This document shows, one piece after another, positions 1 through 8,381 of a stretch of 47,725 nt of DNA. Positions within the stretch are counted from its first letter, which is position 1, and each line of letters starts with the position of its first letter. The position numbers and the translations under genes are program-made. The notes under the pieces are model-generated. The model saw only the letters and a list, made by a program, of their open reading frames with translations, was not told the origin of the DNA and ran no database searches. The DNA is from Deltaproteobacteria bacterium (lineage in GTDB: Bacteria; Desulfobacterota; Desulfobacteria; Desulfobacterales; Desulfatirhabdiaceae), in the NCBI GenBank assembly GCA_016219185.1, contig JACRBZ010000037.1, positions 1 through 47,725 of the forward strand. Reading direction: 5' to 3'.

Positions 1-218
1 TCCATTGCAAGCCAATATTCATTTTTTTGAACCCGTACTACCCTTTTCCATTTGTACAGCAGTCGTCAAAATAATGCTCGTAATTGTCATCCATCAAATA
101 AGTTGAAACTTGGACCATCAGTTAGCGAGATCACGCTCACCAATGTGGGGCCGTTTATCACGGTGATGTCCCGAGATGCAAAACCATCAATTGCAGATCA
201 ACCGCATTTGATCCCGAG

Positions 219-869
219 GTGGTTGTTGCCTTTGATTTTAACAGCCGGAGCTACACTCCAGACGCTGATACGGCCGTTTATAGGAAGAAAGTCAACGGCG
301 GATGTGAAAAACTGAACTCACATTTGTCCAACACTCGTGCCTATGTTCGCGTGCGCGAGGAAAACCAGTTTTTCACTCTTGGCGATATGGCCATTTTCGA
401 TGTGTCTCTTGAAGACGTCGAATCCTGGAGACGGAAACTGGAAGTTGATAATATCGACTACAGCGTATTGCATGATTCTTATATTCGTCCGCCTGGAGCC
501 CCTCCTGTCAACTCGCCCTATAAAACCGTAGTCCATGTGGGAATGGACAGTGCGTATCCGGAGGCCTCCTTTAATACCTTTTTCAAATATATCACCGAGT
601 TTCTGGAGGAAAACCTCACTTCACAGAAAAGCAGCATACTCAAGCCCGGGTCTATCAATACACTGCTTCACATTCGTGTTTCCGACGGATCGATGTTCAA
701 GGACTTATTCGGAAAGCTCGGGGAAATCGCAGGTTCGGTAATGGGACCCAAGGCAGAAGTGGCTAAAGTGGCCAAAAGCATTGAAAAGCAATTCAAAGGT
801 TGGAGAACAAATTTTACCGTTCTGCCGGTGGAGATCATAGAGAACCGGTTGGAGGTGATTGCCATATGA
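219..869 (+). CDS. Hypothetical protein, first gene of conflict-type locus
   Basis: I do not recognise this 216-residue protein. It is mixed alpha/beta, soluble, without a signal peptide or membrane segment. The start is uncertain: GTG 219 is the only plausible start codon in a frame that is open from about 126, and no ATG lies further upstream, so the true N-terminus may be missing or frameshifted. Its stop overlaps the next gene's start (ATGA at 866-869), so the two are translationally coupled. The tight spacing of the next three genes suggests it belongs to the same operon as the KGGVGR ATPase and NACHT protein and serves them, for example as a sensor or adaptor. That role is inferred from position only. 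Confidence 0.6.
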   Translation: MVVAFDFNSRSYTPDADTAVYRKKVNGGCEKLNSHLSNTRAYVRVREENQFFTLGDMAIFDVSLEDVESWRRKLEVDNIDYSVLHDSYIRPPGAPPVNSPYKTVVHVGMDSAYPEASFNTFFKYITEFLEENLTSQKSSILKPGSINTLLHIRVSDGSMFKDLFGKLGEIAGSVMGPKAEVAKVAKSIEKQFKGWRTNFTVLPVEIIENRLEVIAI

Positions 870-1660
870 GCTTGCTTGATCTTTACAATACATCGGTAAG
901 TTTCAAGTTCTATTCAGAAACGGTGTCCATTTCCAGAAACACACTTGTGGCCCTATGCAGATTAATGGTGACAAGTCCTCTTTCAAACCATCGCGACATA
1001 CAGGGCCTCTATCTCGAAGGCGACCATTATTTCCAGAAAGTCCTCCTGGCCAATGTTGCCGATCTGGAGGAGCCGGAAATAGCACGGATAACCGGAGTTA
1101 CGCCCATAATAGAAGGTTCGGAACTTCCCTTTCATCTGACACGTAACGATCTGAAGATTTCCCTGTCGGGCAAGCTTGTTATCGGGAAACTGAAGCAATC
1201 CGTTGAGGTTGTTGTGGCCCATTTCGGAAAGTTAACCGGATATACTGCGGGCCTGCGTATTGAACTGCCGTTGCGGAGTACCTTTACCATGAAGCCTCCC
1301 AGTGGGATTCATGAGAAAATTCTTCCCGATCTACCTGAAGGCCATTATGAATGGGAAGCCATCGTCAATGATGAAAAGGATTCGGGTGAAATAGACCTGC
1401 CGGCATCCAGATTCCCCTTGCCTATTCAAAGACTTACAGAGCTGATTCATACCCCTTACACCATCCGTTTGACATCCGGCGGCAACCGTTTTGCCATCAG
1501 TCGCCATAAAATGCAGGAGTTGGGGGTGATGTTGTCTGCGGCGGATCCGAAGTGGTTTTTAGATGTTGTCAGTCTCTTTGAAAAACAGAACTTTTTCCCG
1601 GAAACAGCTCCTGACCCGAATCATGTCCAGCCGCGATGGGGTATGGGTACACACGGCTGA
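866..1660 (+). CDS. Hypothetical protein, second gene of conflict-type locus
   Basis: This 264-residue protein is not recognised. The start chosen is ATG 866 (MSLLDLYNTS), which overlaps the upstream stop by ATGA. A longer reading from 800 would overlap the upstream gene by 70 bases and is unlikely. No signal peptide, membrane helix or known nucleotide-binding motif is visible. The sequence has alternating hydrophobic patterns typical of beta-rich domains. It ends 13 bases before the KGGVGR ATPase gene. Coupling on both sides suggests an obligate partner of the downstream NTPases. Confidence 0.7.
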   Translation: MSLLDLYNTSVSFKFYSETVSISRNTLVALCRLMVTSPLSNHRDIQGLYLEGDHYFQKVLLANVADLEEPEIARITGVTPIIEGSELPFHLTRNDLKISLSGKLVIGKLKQSVEVVVAHFGKLTGYTAGLRIELPLRSTFTMKPPSGIHEKILPDLPEGHYEWEAIVNDEKDSGEIDLPASRFPLPIQRLTELIHTPYTIRLTSGGNRFAISRHKMQELGVMLSAADPKWFLDVVSLFEKQNFFPETAPDPNHVQPRWGMGTHG

Positions 1661-1673
1661 AAGGATTCGACCC

Positions 1674-3257
1674 ATGGGAAAAACCCGGTTTGTGACTTTT
1701 TATTCCTACAAAGGCGGCGTAGGCCGGACTCTGGCCCTTGCCAATGTGGCCTGGAAGGCCGCACAGTATGGTGAAAGGGTCGTCGTCATTGATTTTGATC
1801 TGGAAGCCCCTGGAATCCGAACGATACTCCCTTTTCGCGATCCGATCGAAACCCTCCTGAACGATAAGAACCGAAAAGGCGGGTTTTTCGAGGCCGTCCT
1901 GTATTTTCAGCAGCAGAGGCTGATTCCGTCCTTGAGGGAATTGTACGCCACCGATCCGATCCCGGTTTCGGGATACGGGGGAAAAGATGGCGAGATTTTT
2001 ATCGTTCCTGCGGGCAGGGAGGATGCGCGCTATAAACAGAAACTCCAGGAATTTAACTGGTCCGTGTTTTTTGAGAAGGAACAAGGATGGGAGTTTTTCC
2101 ACAACCTGCGGCAGGCCGTTGAATTCCAATTCGAGGAACCGGATTGGGTGCTTATCGATTCACGGACCGGGCTGACCGATATCGGCGGGATCTGCACGCT
2201 GCTGCTGCCGGACAAAGTGGTGCTCATGACCGGCTTGAACGAACAGAACCTCAAGGGCTGCAAGGCGGTCATGGATGACATCAACGGTTATTCCCGCAAC
2301 CGCAAGGGCGGACTTGCTAAGATAGATGTCGTCCTGGTGGCCTCACACGTGCCGGAAGCTGAGGAGCTTGACAAACGGGGGGAGAGGCTGAAATTAGCCA
2401 AAGAACGGTTTGGGCAAAAGATCGATCTCACTTTGCCTTATGTGCCGATCCTGTCGCTGGAGGAAAGGGTTCTGGTCCAGGAGCACGGGTTGAATCCGGA
2501 GAATCTCCCCTCGATAATCAGGAAGTATACCGAACTGTATTCGCTGATATCCCGGCCCTTTGATATGGTCAAAGTGCCTGCTGGCCCGTTTCTTGCCGGA
2601 AGCCGGGAGGATGATAAAACTGCCCGGGACAATGAGAAGCCGCAAAGACCAATCGATCTGCCCGATTTTTACATGGATATTCATCCTGTAACCAATGCCA
2701 GGTACTGTGAATTTCTCAACCAGACCCGACCGGATCCAGGTGTCGTTCGGTTATGGATCCGCCTGGAAGGTGGAACTACGGAAGAAAAGAGCCGGATCGC
2801 CCGATCGGAAGACGGAGAGTACCTGGTGGAAAAAGGCTTTGAAACACATCCGGTAATCCATGTAACTTGGTCCGGCGCGAATGCTTATGCCCAACGGGCT
2901 GGCAAAAGGCTGCCCGCTGAATACGAATGGGAAAAGGCGGCAAGGGGGGGTGACGGCCGCATTTACCCGTGGGGAAACGAATTCGATAGCGCGCGCTGCA
3001 ACACCGAGGAAGGCGGACGAAAAGGCACGACGACGATCGGCTTTTTCCCGGAAGGCAACAGCCCTTACGGCTGCACGGATATGGCGGGAAATGTCTGGGA
3101 ATGGACCGCCGGCAGCCTGGATGAGGACGAAAAACGGGTTTTGCGCGGGGGATCGTGGAATTTCAACCGGCGCTTCTGCCGCTGCGCCTTTCGCAAGAGC
3201 GAGCTGCATTTCAATACCGGGCCTGACATGGGTTTTCGTTGTGCGAAATCGTTTTGA
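1674..3257 (+). CDS. KGGVGR-motif ParA-like ATPase fused to FGE-sulfatase domain
   Basis: Start ATG 1674 (MGKTRF) follows an AAAGGA ribosome site; an upstream in-frame ATG at 1563 would overlap the preceding gene. Residues about 1-290 form a MinD/ParA-type P-loop ATPase with deviant Walker A KGGVGRT (about residue 13-19), VIDFDLEAPG (switch) and DWVLIDSRTG (Walker B). Residues about 297-527 form an FGE-sulfatase (SUMF1, C-type-lectin-like) domain with KRLPAEYEWEKAARG, YPWGNEF, GNVWEWT, LRGGSW and GFRC. Such KGGVGR ATPases occur in prokaryotic conflict loci, and FGE domains are common DGR-diversified display scaffolds. The end of the domain (3150-3254) matches the place where a DGR variable region lies. 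The likely role is a ligand-sensing switch working with the NACHT protein downstream; this is inference. Confidence 0.85.
   Translation: MGKTRFVTFYSYKGGVGRTLALANVAWKAAQYGERVVVIDFDLEAPGIRTILPFRDPIETLLNDKNRKGGFFEAVLYFQQQRLIPSLRELYATDPIPVSGYGGKDGEIFIVPAGREDARYKQKLQEFNWSVFFEKEQGWEFFHNLRQAVEFQFEEPDWVLIDSRTGLTDIGGICTLLLPDKVVLMTGLNEQNLKGCKAVMDDINGYSRNRKGGLAKIDVVLVASHVPEAEELDKRGERLKLAKERFGQKIDLTLPYVPILSLEERVLVQEHGLNPENLPSIIRKYTELYSLISRPFDMVKVPAGPFLAGSREDDKTARDNEKPQRPIDLPDFYMDIHPVTNARYCEFLNQTRPDPGVVRLWIRLEGGTTEEKSRIARSEDGEYLVEKGFETHPVIHVTWSGANAYAQRAGKRLPAEYEWEKAARGGDGRIYPWGNEFDSARCNTEEGGRKGTTTIGFFPEGNSPYGCTDMAGNVWEWTAGSLDEDEKRVLRGGSWNFNRRFCRCAFRKSELHFNTGPDMGFRCAKSF
3150..3254 (+). other. Candidate DGR variable region (VR1) in the FGE domain
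   Basis: The final segment of the ATPase-FGE gene runs from GGSW to GFRC. In DGR targets this stretch is rewritten by adenine mutagenesis, leaving NNC-type codons (F, N, R, H, T, D) at exposed sites. Here the codons after tgg are aat ttc aac cgg cgc ttc, which fits that pattern. An Avd-like gene and an RT fragment lie 3.5 kb downstream. No template repeat was found, so the assignment rests on position, domain and codon pattern. Confidence 0.45.
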
Positions 3258-3298
3258 AGAGCTGTCATGAACTCCGGGATAACTGAAAGAACAAAAAT

Positions 3299-6200
3299 AT
3301 GACCATAACGCAAATCCTGCACCTTTCCGACCTGCATGTAGCCTCAAAGGATGAATTCGACCGGCGCGTCGTTCTGGATCCCCTGATCGAACGGGTGAAA
3401 AATGACAGGAAGATCGGTTTTGATCCTGAAATCGTTGTGGTGAGCGGTGACATCGCTTTTCAGGGAATTGCCGCCGAATACGAAATGGCCGATGTGTTTT
3501 TCAGGGACCTGCTGATGGCGCTGAACCTGCCGTCGGATCGGCTGTTCCTGGTCCCGGGAAACCACGACGTGAATCGGAAAAAATACCGGCCCATCGATAT
3601 TCCCAGTTATAAAAGCATAAAGGAACTCAACGATGAAATTGGAGATCCCGAATACCGGGCAGAACTGCTAAAGGGCATGGTCCCCTATTTTGACTTTGTG
3701 GAAACGGGGTATCCGCATCTTCAACCCCGCGAAGACCGGCTTGTGCCATTCGTTGTTCCATACGCTGCCGGCTGCGGCAAAACCCTTCAGTTCGTTGGCC
3801 TGAACTCGGCCTGGATGTGCCGCAAGCCTGATGACAAGGAATCCATTGCCATCGGTGACAGGCAGATCCGAAAGGCCGTGGAAGCGGCCGATCGTGAAGG
3901 CCCTTTTGATCTTCGGATCTTTCTTTTCCACCATCCCCTGCAATGGCTGTGGCCGGAAGACCGGAATCGCTGCAAATCCTTTCTCGACGGCAGTCTGATT
4001 CTCTGCGGACATTTGCATGAACCGGCCGGTGGTGTTATTGCCGATCTGGACGGCGCATACCACCTTTTCCAGGCCGGGGGCGCCTATATCGGTAGTGAAT
4101 CAACCCGACCCAGCAGCTACCACTACATCACCCTGGATTGGGAGAAAAAGGAAATCCGGCTCGATTTCAGGGGGTTTGACAAAAGGACCGGCAAATGGAA
4201 GCTTGACGGCGCAACGGGCGATGACGGCAAAAAAACATTCCGTATGCCCGTGCCGCATTCCGATGTGGAATCGGGAAGCCCTACTGCGCCTCCGATCGAG
4301 ATTTCAAAAGACTATTGCCGTTGGGTTCTGGAGAATTGCGGCACTATGGATGCCGACAAGCTCTATGGAAAGGGACATGCCTTTCCCCTTAACCTACCCG
4401 AGATATTCATTCCCCTGGAAGCCAATGATCCGGATGCCCCGGCGAAAAAGGGCGATCCCTCAGACGCCCGGCAAGTGCCGGTCGATATCAATGTCCTTAT
4501 TGCCAGGCATGGGTCTTTGCTGATCGAAGGTCAGGCAGGATCGGGGAAAACCACCCTGTTCAAACACCTTGCTTGCGCCCTGTCCGGCAACGGCAAGACG
4601 GACGCCCTGCCGGAAGGGCTGGAAGGCTTTCTGCCAGTGCTGATCCTGCTCAAGGATGCCGAGACTTTTTTCCGGGAAGAAGAAAGAGCCGGCCGACACG
4701 GCGCCACGGCAAAAGACGCCCTGGCCTGGGTTTTTGCCAATCCGATGGGGAATTTTCTTTCCTTCAGCATTCTCGATCCATTCCTGTCGGTCGGCAAGGT
4801 GCTGTTTCTGGTTGACGGCCTGGACGAAATCCTGCCGGCCAACCGCGACAAGGTGGTGGATACCCTTGCCAATCTTGTCCTCAAACATACGCGGAATCGG
4901 ATTGTGCTTGCCGGCAGACTCCACGGACTGGAAGGATCGGTCGTGAAGCGATTCGTCGGCTCCCGGCGCATCCGGATCAACTCCCTGACGCCGGATCAGA
5001 TCAGGCTATTCATTCAGAAATGGTTCGCGTGGCTCTACCCAGGCAAGTACAGCCCGGGTCAAAAAAACGCTGATGCTCTGATCGCCGGTATTAAATCCCA
5101 TCCGGCCACCGGCGAACTGGTGGACAACCCCCTGATGCTCACAGCCGTTTGTATTCTTTACCACGACAACAAGGAACTGCCCGATCAGCGGGTCGAGCTG
5201 TACAGGAAATTCGTGGACAATCTGCTTTACCGCCGCTTCGATGATCCGGAGCAGGTTCACCAGTTTCTGACCACCCTGGCTTACCGGATGCACACTGAAC
5301 AGGTCCGGGCCGTGGATTGGTTATTTATCCGCAATGTCATGAGTGAACCTGACATAAAATACACAAAAGAACTCGGAGAAACGGATGCGAACTACCGCCT
5401 GCGACTGAAACGGATATTTGACGATCTGGAGCCCCGCTGCGGTCTCTTGCGGATGGAAGGAGGACAGTACGCCTTCTGGCATCTTACTTTTCAGGAGTAT
5501 TTGACTGCGGTGTATTTGGTCGACAATACTGATGAAGAGAAAATGGGTATTGTCGTTGAACCGTTCTGGTCGAATGACTGGTATAAGGAGGTGGTGGAGC
5601 TTTTCATCGGGCATCTCAGCATCTTTTCCAAAAGAACGGCCAACGCTGTTGTAGCTGCAGGGATGGCGTCGCAGGATAAAAAGCAGTTTAAACGATGGCG
5701 TCTGGCCGGGCGGGCACTGATCGACATCCCCGTAAAGCGCAGGGAAGAGAAGGTGATTGAAGTTGCGCAGCAGCGTTTGCTGGATGTCTTCAGAACCGGG
5801 GCCAAGTCTATAGCCCTGGCCGATGCCGGCGAAATCCTGGGCCGCCTGGGTGATCCACGGGACCTCCGCGCCTTTGTGCCCATTCCGGGTGGAACGTACG
5901 AACTCGAAGATATAGGGAAGATCGAGATCGAACCTTTTGAAATCGGCAAATACCCGTTGACGAATTCATGGTTTGCCGCATTCATTCAGGCCGGTGGCTA
6001 CGAACAGCCGGAGCTTTGGAGCGACGAAGGCCGAAGGTGGTTGAGCCATACCAGCGCAAAACAACCCCGGTTTTGGGATGAGCGCCGCTGGAACTGCCCG
6101 AATGCCCCGGTGGTGGGGGTGTGCTGGTTCGAGTCAGATGCTTTTTGCCGCTGGCTGACGGATAGCAAAAAAGGCGAACTGATTTACCGGCTGCCGGATG

Positions 6201-6691
6201 AAAACCAGTGGCAGGCGGCAGCGACCGGCAAAGATGGACGTGAATATCCATGGGAGAAGGGGAAAGAGAAGGGGAAAAAGTGGAAGGAAGGCTACTGCAA
6301 CACAAGAGAAAGCGAAATCGGACGGACATCGACGGTAGGGATTTTCAAAGCCGGCGATACGCCGGGACCGGAAAAGAAAAGGGTTGCCGACCTTGCCGGG
6401 AATGTCTGGGAGTGGACCCTTAGCGACTACCATTCACAAAAAGGGCTGATTGATTTTCCCTTTGATGAAGAAGTATACAGCCTATGGGAGGATGCGGATA
6501 AAACACGTGATCAAAAGAAAATAGACCGTTACTTCGAAAAATTGAATGAAAAAAAACGCAAACTGCCGGTGCTTCGGGGCGGCTCGTGGGACTCCGATCA
6601 TGTGCTCGCCCGGTGCGCGTATCGCGACTTCCACTTTCCGGAGCTCAGGAACCTCAGCGTCGGATTCCGTTGTGTCAGGACTTTAAAATAA
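3299..6691 (+). CDS. Metallophosphatase-NACHT NTPase-FGE multidomain protein
   Basis: This 1130-residue protein has three modules. Residues about 1-290 are a calcineurin-like phosphoesterase with a full metal set: LSDLH (D and H, residue about 10), VVSGDIA, VPGNHDVN (about 86), FHHPLQ and CGHLHE (about 235). Residues about 390-750 are a NACHT/STAND NTPase with Walker A GQAGSGKTT (about 409-418) and Walker B LFLVDGLDE (about 501-509), followed by helical WHD-like sequence (VDNPLMLT, FWHLTFQEYL). Residues about 860-1130 are an FGE-sulfatase domain ending GNVWEWT, LRGGSW, GFRC. This is the architecture of a defence-type STAND protein: the FGE domain senses, NACHT oligomerises and the phosphoesterase is the effector, probably acting on nucleotides or nucleic acid. 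It begins 41 bases after the ATPase gene, so they are probably co-transcribed. The effector role is inferred from architecture. Confidence 0.92.
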   Translation: MTITQILHLSDLHVASKDEFDRRVVLDPLIERVKNDRKIGFDPEIVVVSGDIAFQGIAAEYEMADVFFRDLLMALNLPSDRLFLVPGNHDVNRKKYRPIDIPSYKSIKELNDEIGDPEYRAELLKGMVPYFDFVETGYPHLQPREDRLVPFVVPYAAGCGKTLQFVGLNSAWMCRKPDDKESIAIGDRQIRKAVEAADREGPFDLRIFLFHHPLQWLWPEDRNRCKSFLDGSLILCGHLHEPAGGVIADLDGAYHLFQAGGAYIGSESTRPSSYHYITLDWEKKEIRLDFRGFDKRTGKWKLDGATGDDGKKTFRMPVPHSDVESGSPTAPPIEISKDYCRWVLENCGTMDADKLYGKGHAFPLNLPEIFIPLEANDPDAPAKKGDPSDARQVPVDINVLIARHGSLLIEGQAGSGKTTLFKHLACALSGNGKTDALPEGLEGFLPVLILLKDAETFFREEERAGRHGATAKDALAWVFANPMGNFLSFSILDPFLSVGKVLFLVDGLDEILPANRDKVVDTLANLVLKHTRNRIVLAGRLHGLEGSVVKRFVGSRRIRINSLTPDQIRLFIQKWFAWLYPGKYSPGQKNADALIAGIKSHPATGELVDNPLMLTAVCILYHDNKELPDQRVELYRKFVDNLLYRRFDDPEQVHQFLTTLAYRMHTEQVRAVDWLFIRNVMSEPDIKYTKELGETDANYRLRLKRIFDDLEPRCGLLRMEGGQYAFWHLTFQEYLTAVYLVDNTDEEKMGIVVEPFWSNDWYKEVVELFIGHLSIFSKRTANAVVAAGMASQDKKQFKRWRLAGRALIDIPVKRREEKVIEVAQQRLLDVFRTGAKSIALADAGEILGRLGDPRDLRAFVPIPGGTYELEDIGKIEIEPFEIGKYPLTNSWFAAFIQAGGYEQPELWSDEGRRWLSHTSAKQPRFWDERRWNCPNAPVVGVCWFESDAFCRWLTDSKKGELIYRLPDENQWQAAATGKDGREYPWEKGKEKGKKWKEGYCNTRESEIGRTSTVGIFKAGDTPGPEKKRVADLAGNVWEWTLSDYHSQKGLIDFPFDEEVYSLWEDADKTRDQKKIDRYFEKLNEKKRKLPVLRGGSWDSDHVLARCAYRDFHFPELRNLSVGFRCVRTLK
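6580..6688 (+). other. Candidate DGR variable region (VR2) in the FGE domain
   Basis: This is the 3' end of the NACHT-FGE gene, from GGSW to GFRC. Codons after tgg are gac tcc gat cat gtg ctc, and later gac ttc cac ttt, which is what replacement of AAY codons at adenines would give. The gene ends 72 bases before the avd-like gene, the normal place for a DGR target. VR1 and VR2 differ at many positions that adenine mutagenesis cannot explain, so they do not both derive recently from one template. Confidence 0.5.
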
Positions 6692-6762
6692 CCCTTTGCC
6701 CTTTTACTCTTTTACCCTTTGAATTTTAAAGTGGATGCGAATGATGTTGAGGATATGAAACC

Positions 6763-7125
6763 ATGCCCAAGGAAGTGGATGCGGTGACCCGGCTGTATGA
6801 TTTCATCCTCTGGATGATCCCCAAGCTGGAAAAATTTCCGAGAAATCAGAAATTTTTGCTGGGGGACCGGATGGAAAACCTGATGCTGGATATTCTGGAA
6901 CTGCTGATCGAGGCCACCTACAGCCGAAACAAGCAACCGGCGCTGTTCGCCGCCAACATGAAGCTGGAAAAGCTTCGATATCTCATCCGGTTGGCAAAGG
7001 ACCTCAAACTGATCTCCGTCAAAGGGTACGAGTTTTCCGCCAATGCCATGGACGGCATCGGCAGATCCGTTGGCGGGTGGCTGAAATATAACCGAAGTGA
7101 AAACATACCAACACCTGTTTCCTGA
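6763..7125 (+). CDS. avd: Avd-like four-helix protein of a diversity-generating retroelement
   Basis: This 120-residue protein is helical and basic, resembling the accessory variability determinant (bAvd, four-helix bundle) family: [38 protein letters not shown], a YSRNK turn, then [16 protein letters not shown] and a C-terminal GGWLK. In DGRs, Avd forms a pentamer that binds the reverse transcriptase and template RNA and is needed for mutagenic retrohoming. It starts 71 bases after the NACHT-FGE gene and its 3' end overlaps the RT start at 7097 by 29 bases, a normal coupling for avd-RT pairs. Being intact next to a truncated RT, it is probably a relic or works with an RT elsewhere. Confidence 0.75.
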   Translation: MPKEVDAVTRLYDFILWMIPKLEKFPRNQKFLLGDRMENLMLDILELLIEATYSRNKQPALFAANMKLEKLRYLIRLAKDLKLISVKGYEFSANAMDGIGRSVGGWLKYNRSENIPTPVS

Positions 7126-7540
7126 AATCGTCAGCTTCGAAAATTTGCTCGAAGCGGCCCGGAAAGCGCAAAAAGGCAAGCGATTCAAGCATTCCACGGC
7201 CATCTTCAATCATAATCTCGAAAACGAGTTGCTTAGCCTTCAACGCCAGTTGACGGCCAGGACTTACCGTCATGGGCAGTACACGGATTTTGTGATCCAT
7301 GATCCCAAACAGCGTCTGATCAGTGCCGCGCCCTATCGTGACCGGGTCGTTCATCATGCGCTGTGCAACGTGATCGAGCCGATCTTCGAGCGGACCTTTA
7401 TTCACGACTCTTACGCCTGCCGCAAGACTCCGTTAGGACCAGCAACATTTGGTCTGCCAGCCGGAAATCGGGCTGCCGGTTCCGGTTGGACACAAAAGAA
7501 AGATACCCATGACAGCTTCCGTGGGATTATCAGTGGTTGA
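7097..7540 (+). pseudogene. Truncated DGR-type reverse transcriptase (N-terminal fragment)
   Basis: From GTG 7097 the frame encodes a typical DGR/group II-like RT N-terminus: [14 protein letters not shown], then [38 protein letters not shown] (RT motifs 1-2, about residues 70-112). Identity with the family stops after CRK at about 7430. The remaining 36 residues are unlike any RT and the YxDD catalytic box, thumb and the rest of the palm are absent, since full-length enzymes have about 330-400 residues. I therefore call a 3' deletion. The junction runs into sequence containing an 18-base match to the mscS start region (see findings). No template repeat follows. Confidence 0.8.
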
Positions 7541-7545
7541 GTTTC

Positions 7546-8283
7546 ATGCGGGGCATAGTGGGTAGCAAAGCTAAGGGCATTATTAACAGAGTTGCCAAAC
7601 AGGCAGTGTGGCTGACGTTTGGCTTGTTCTTGATCTCCCTGGTCGCGGTGCTTCTCTTAAGATTTGTTCCACCCGTGTACAGTGCGTTTATGGTTGAGAG
7701 GTACTGTAAAGGTCTCTTCGTATCTCGTGGTCAGACATCAATCTCGTACCATTGGGCTGATTGGAAAAAGATTTCTCCCCAGATGGCCCTGGCAGCAGTT
7801 GCATCCGAGGATCAGAAATTTCCGAAACATTTTGGATTTGACTTCGAATCCATGGCTGTGGCCCTGGAAGAAATGGAGGAAGGCGGCAGGGTCAGAGGGG
7901 CCAGTACGATCAGCCAGCAGGTTGCCAAAAATCTGTTTCTTTGGAGCGGAAAAAACTTCATCCGAAAGGGACTGGAGGCATACTTTACGGTCCTGATGGA
8001 ACTCCTGTGGCCAAAGCGGCGGATTCTTGAGGTTTATTTGAACGTAGCCGAATTTGGGGATGGTATATATGGCGTGGAAGCAGCGGCGAAAAAATTCTTT
8101 GGAAAGCCTCCGTCGGGACTGACAATGAAAGAGTCGGCGCTTTTGGCAGCAGTCCTCCCTAACCCGATAAAGTTCAAGGTGGCGGACCCATCTGCCTATG
8201 TGAAGCGGAGGACACAGAGAATAGAGAAACAGATGAGAAACCTTGGGCAATCATACTTGAAGGATGTCTGGAGCGGATCTTGA
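7546..8283 (+). CDS. mtgA: Monofunctional biosynthetic peptidoglycan transglycosylase
   Basis: This 245-residue GT51 family enzyme polymerises lipid II into glycan strands at the outer face of the inner membrane. A single N-terminal membrane helix (about residues 20-45) is followed by the GT51 motifs in order: EDQKFPKHFGFD (first Glu catalytic), GASTISQQVAKNLFLW, RKGLEAYFT and KRRILEVYLNVAEFG. No transpeptidase domain follows, so it is MtgA rather than a class A PBP. ATG 7546 is preferred to TTG 7537. Length is normal for the family (about 240). It follows the RT remnant by only 5 bases, so its native promoter was probably lost or lies within the remnant; a strong terminator follows. Confidence 0.92.
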   Translation: MRGIVGSKAKGIINRVAKQAVWLTFGLFLISLVAVLLLRFVPPVYSAFMVERYCKGLFVSRGQTSISYHWADWKKISPQMALAAVASEDQKFPKHFGFDFESMAVALEEMEEGGRVRGASTISQQVAKNLFLWSGKNFIRKGLEAYFTVLMELLWPKRRILEVYLNVAEFGDGIYGVEAAAKKFFGKPPSGLTMKESALLAAVLPNPIKFKVADPSAYVKRRTQRIEKQMRNLGQSYLKDVWSGS

Positions 8284-8326
8284 CGCGCCTTCGCGTCATT
8301 CAAGCCTACATCGTGGCAGGCTTTCT
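8282..8326 (+). terminator. Double hairpin terminator after mtgA
   Basis: A perfect 6-bp stem GACGCG/CGCGTC (8282-8287 with 8292-8297, loop CCTT) begins at the stop codon. A second stem AAGCCT/AGGCTT (8302-8307 with 8318-8323) is followed by TCTTTAA. The second is a plausible Rho-independent terminator for mtgA. Confidence 0.55.
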
Positions 8327-8381
8327 TTAAATGATGGGTTTATTTCCGGCAAGTGGTTCAATCCGAACAAATTTGCGTCTC

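Noticed and set aside
7430..7540. Sequence after the RT break as the DGR template repeat
   Set aside because: It does not match VR1 or VR2 at non-adenine positions and is not enriched in AAC-like triplets.
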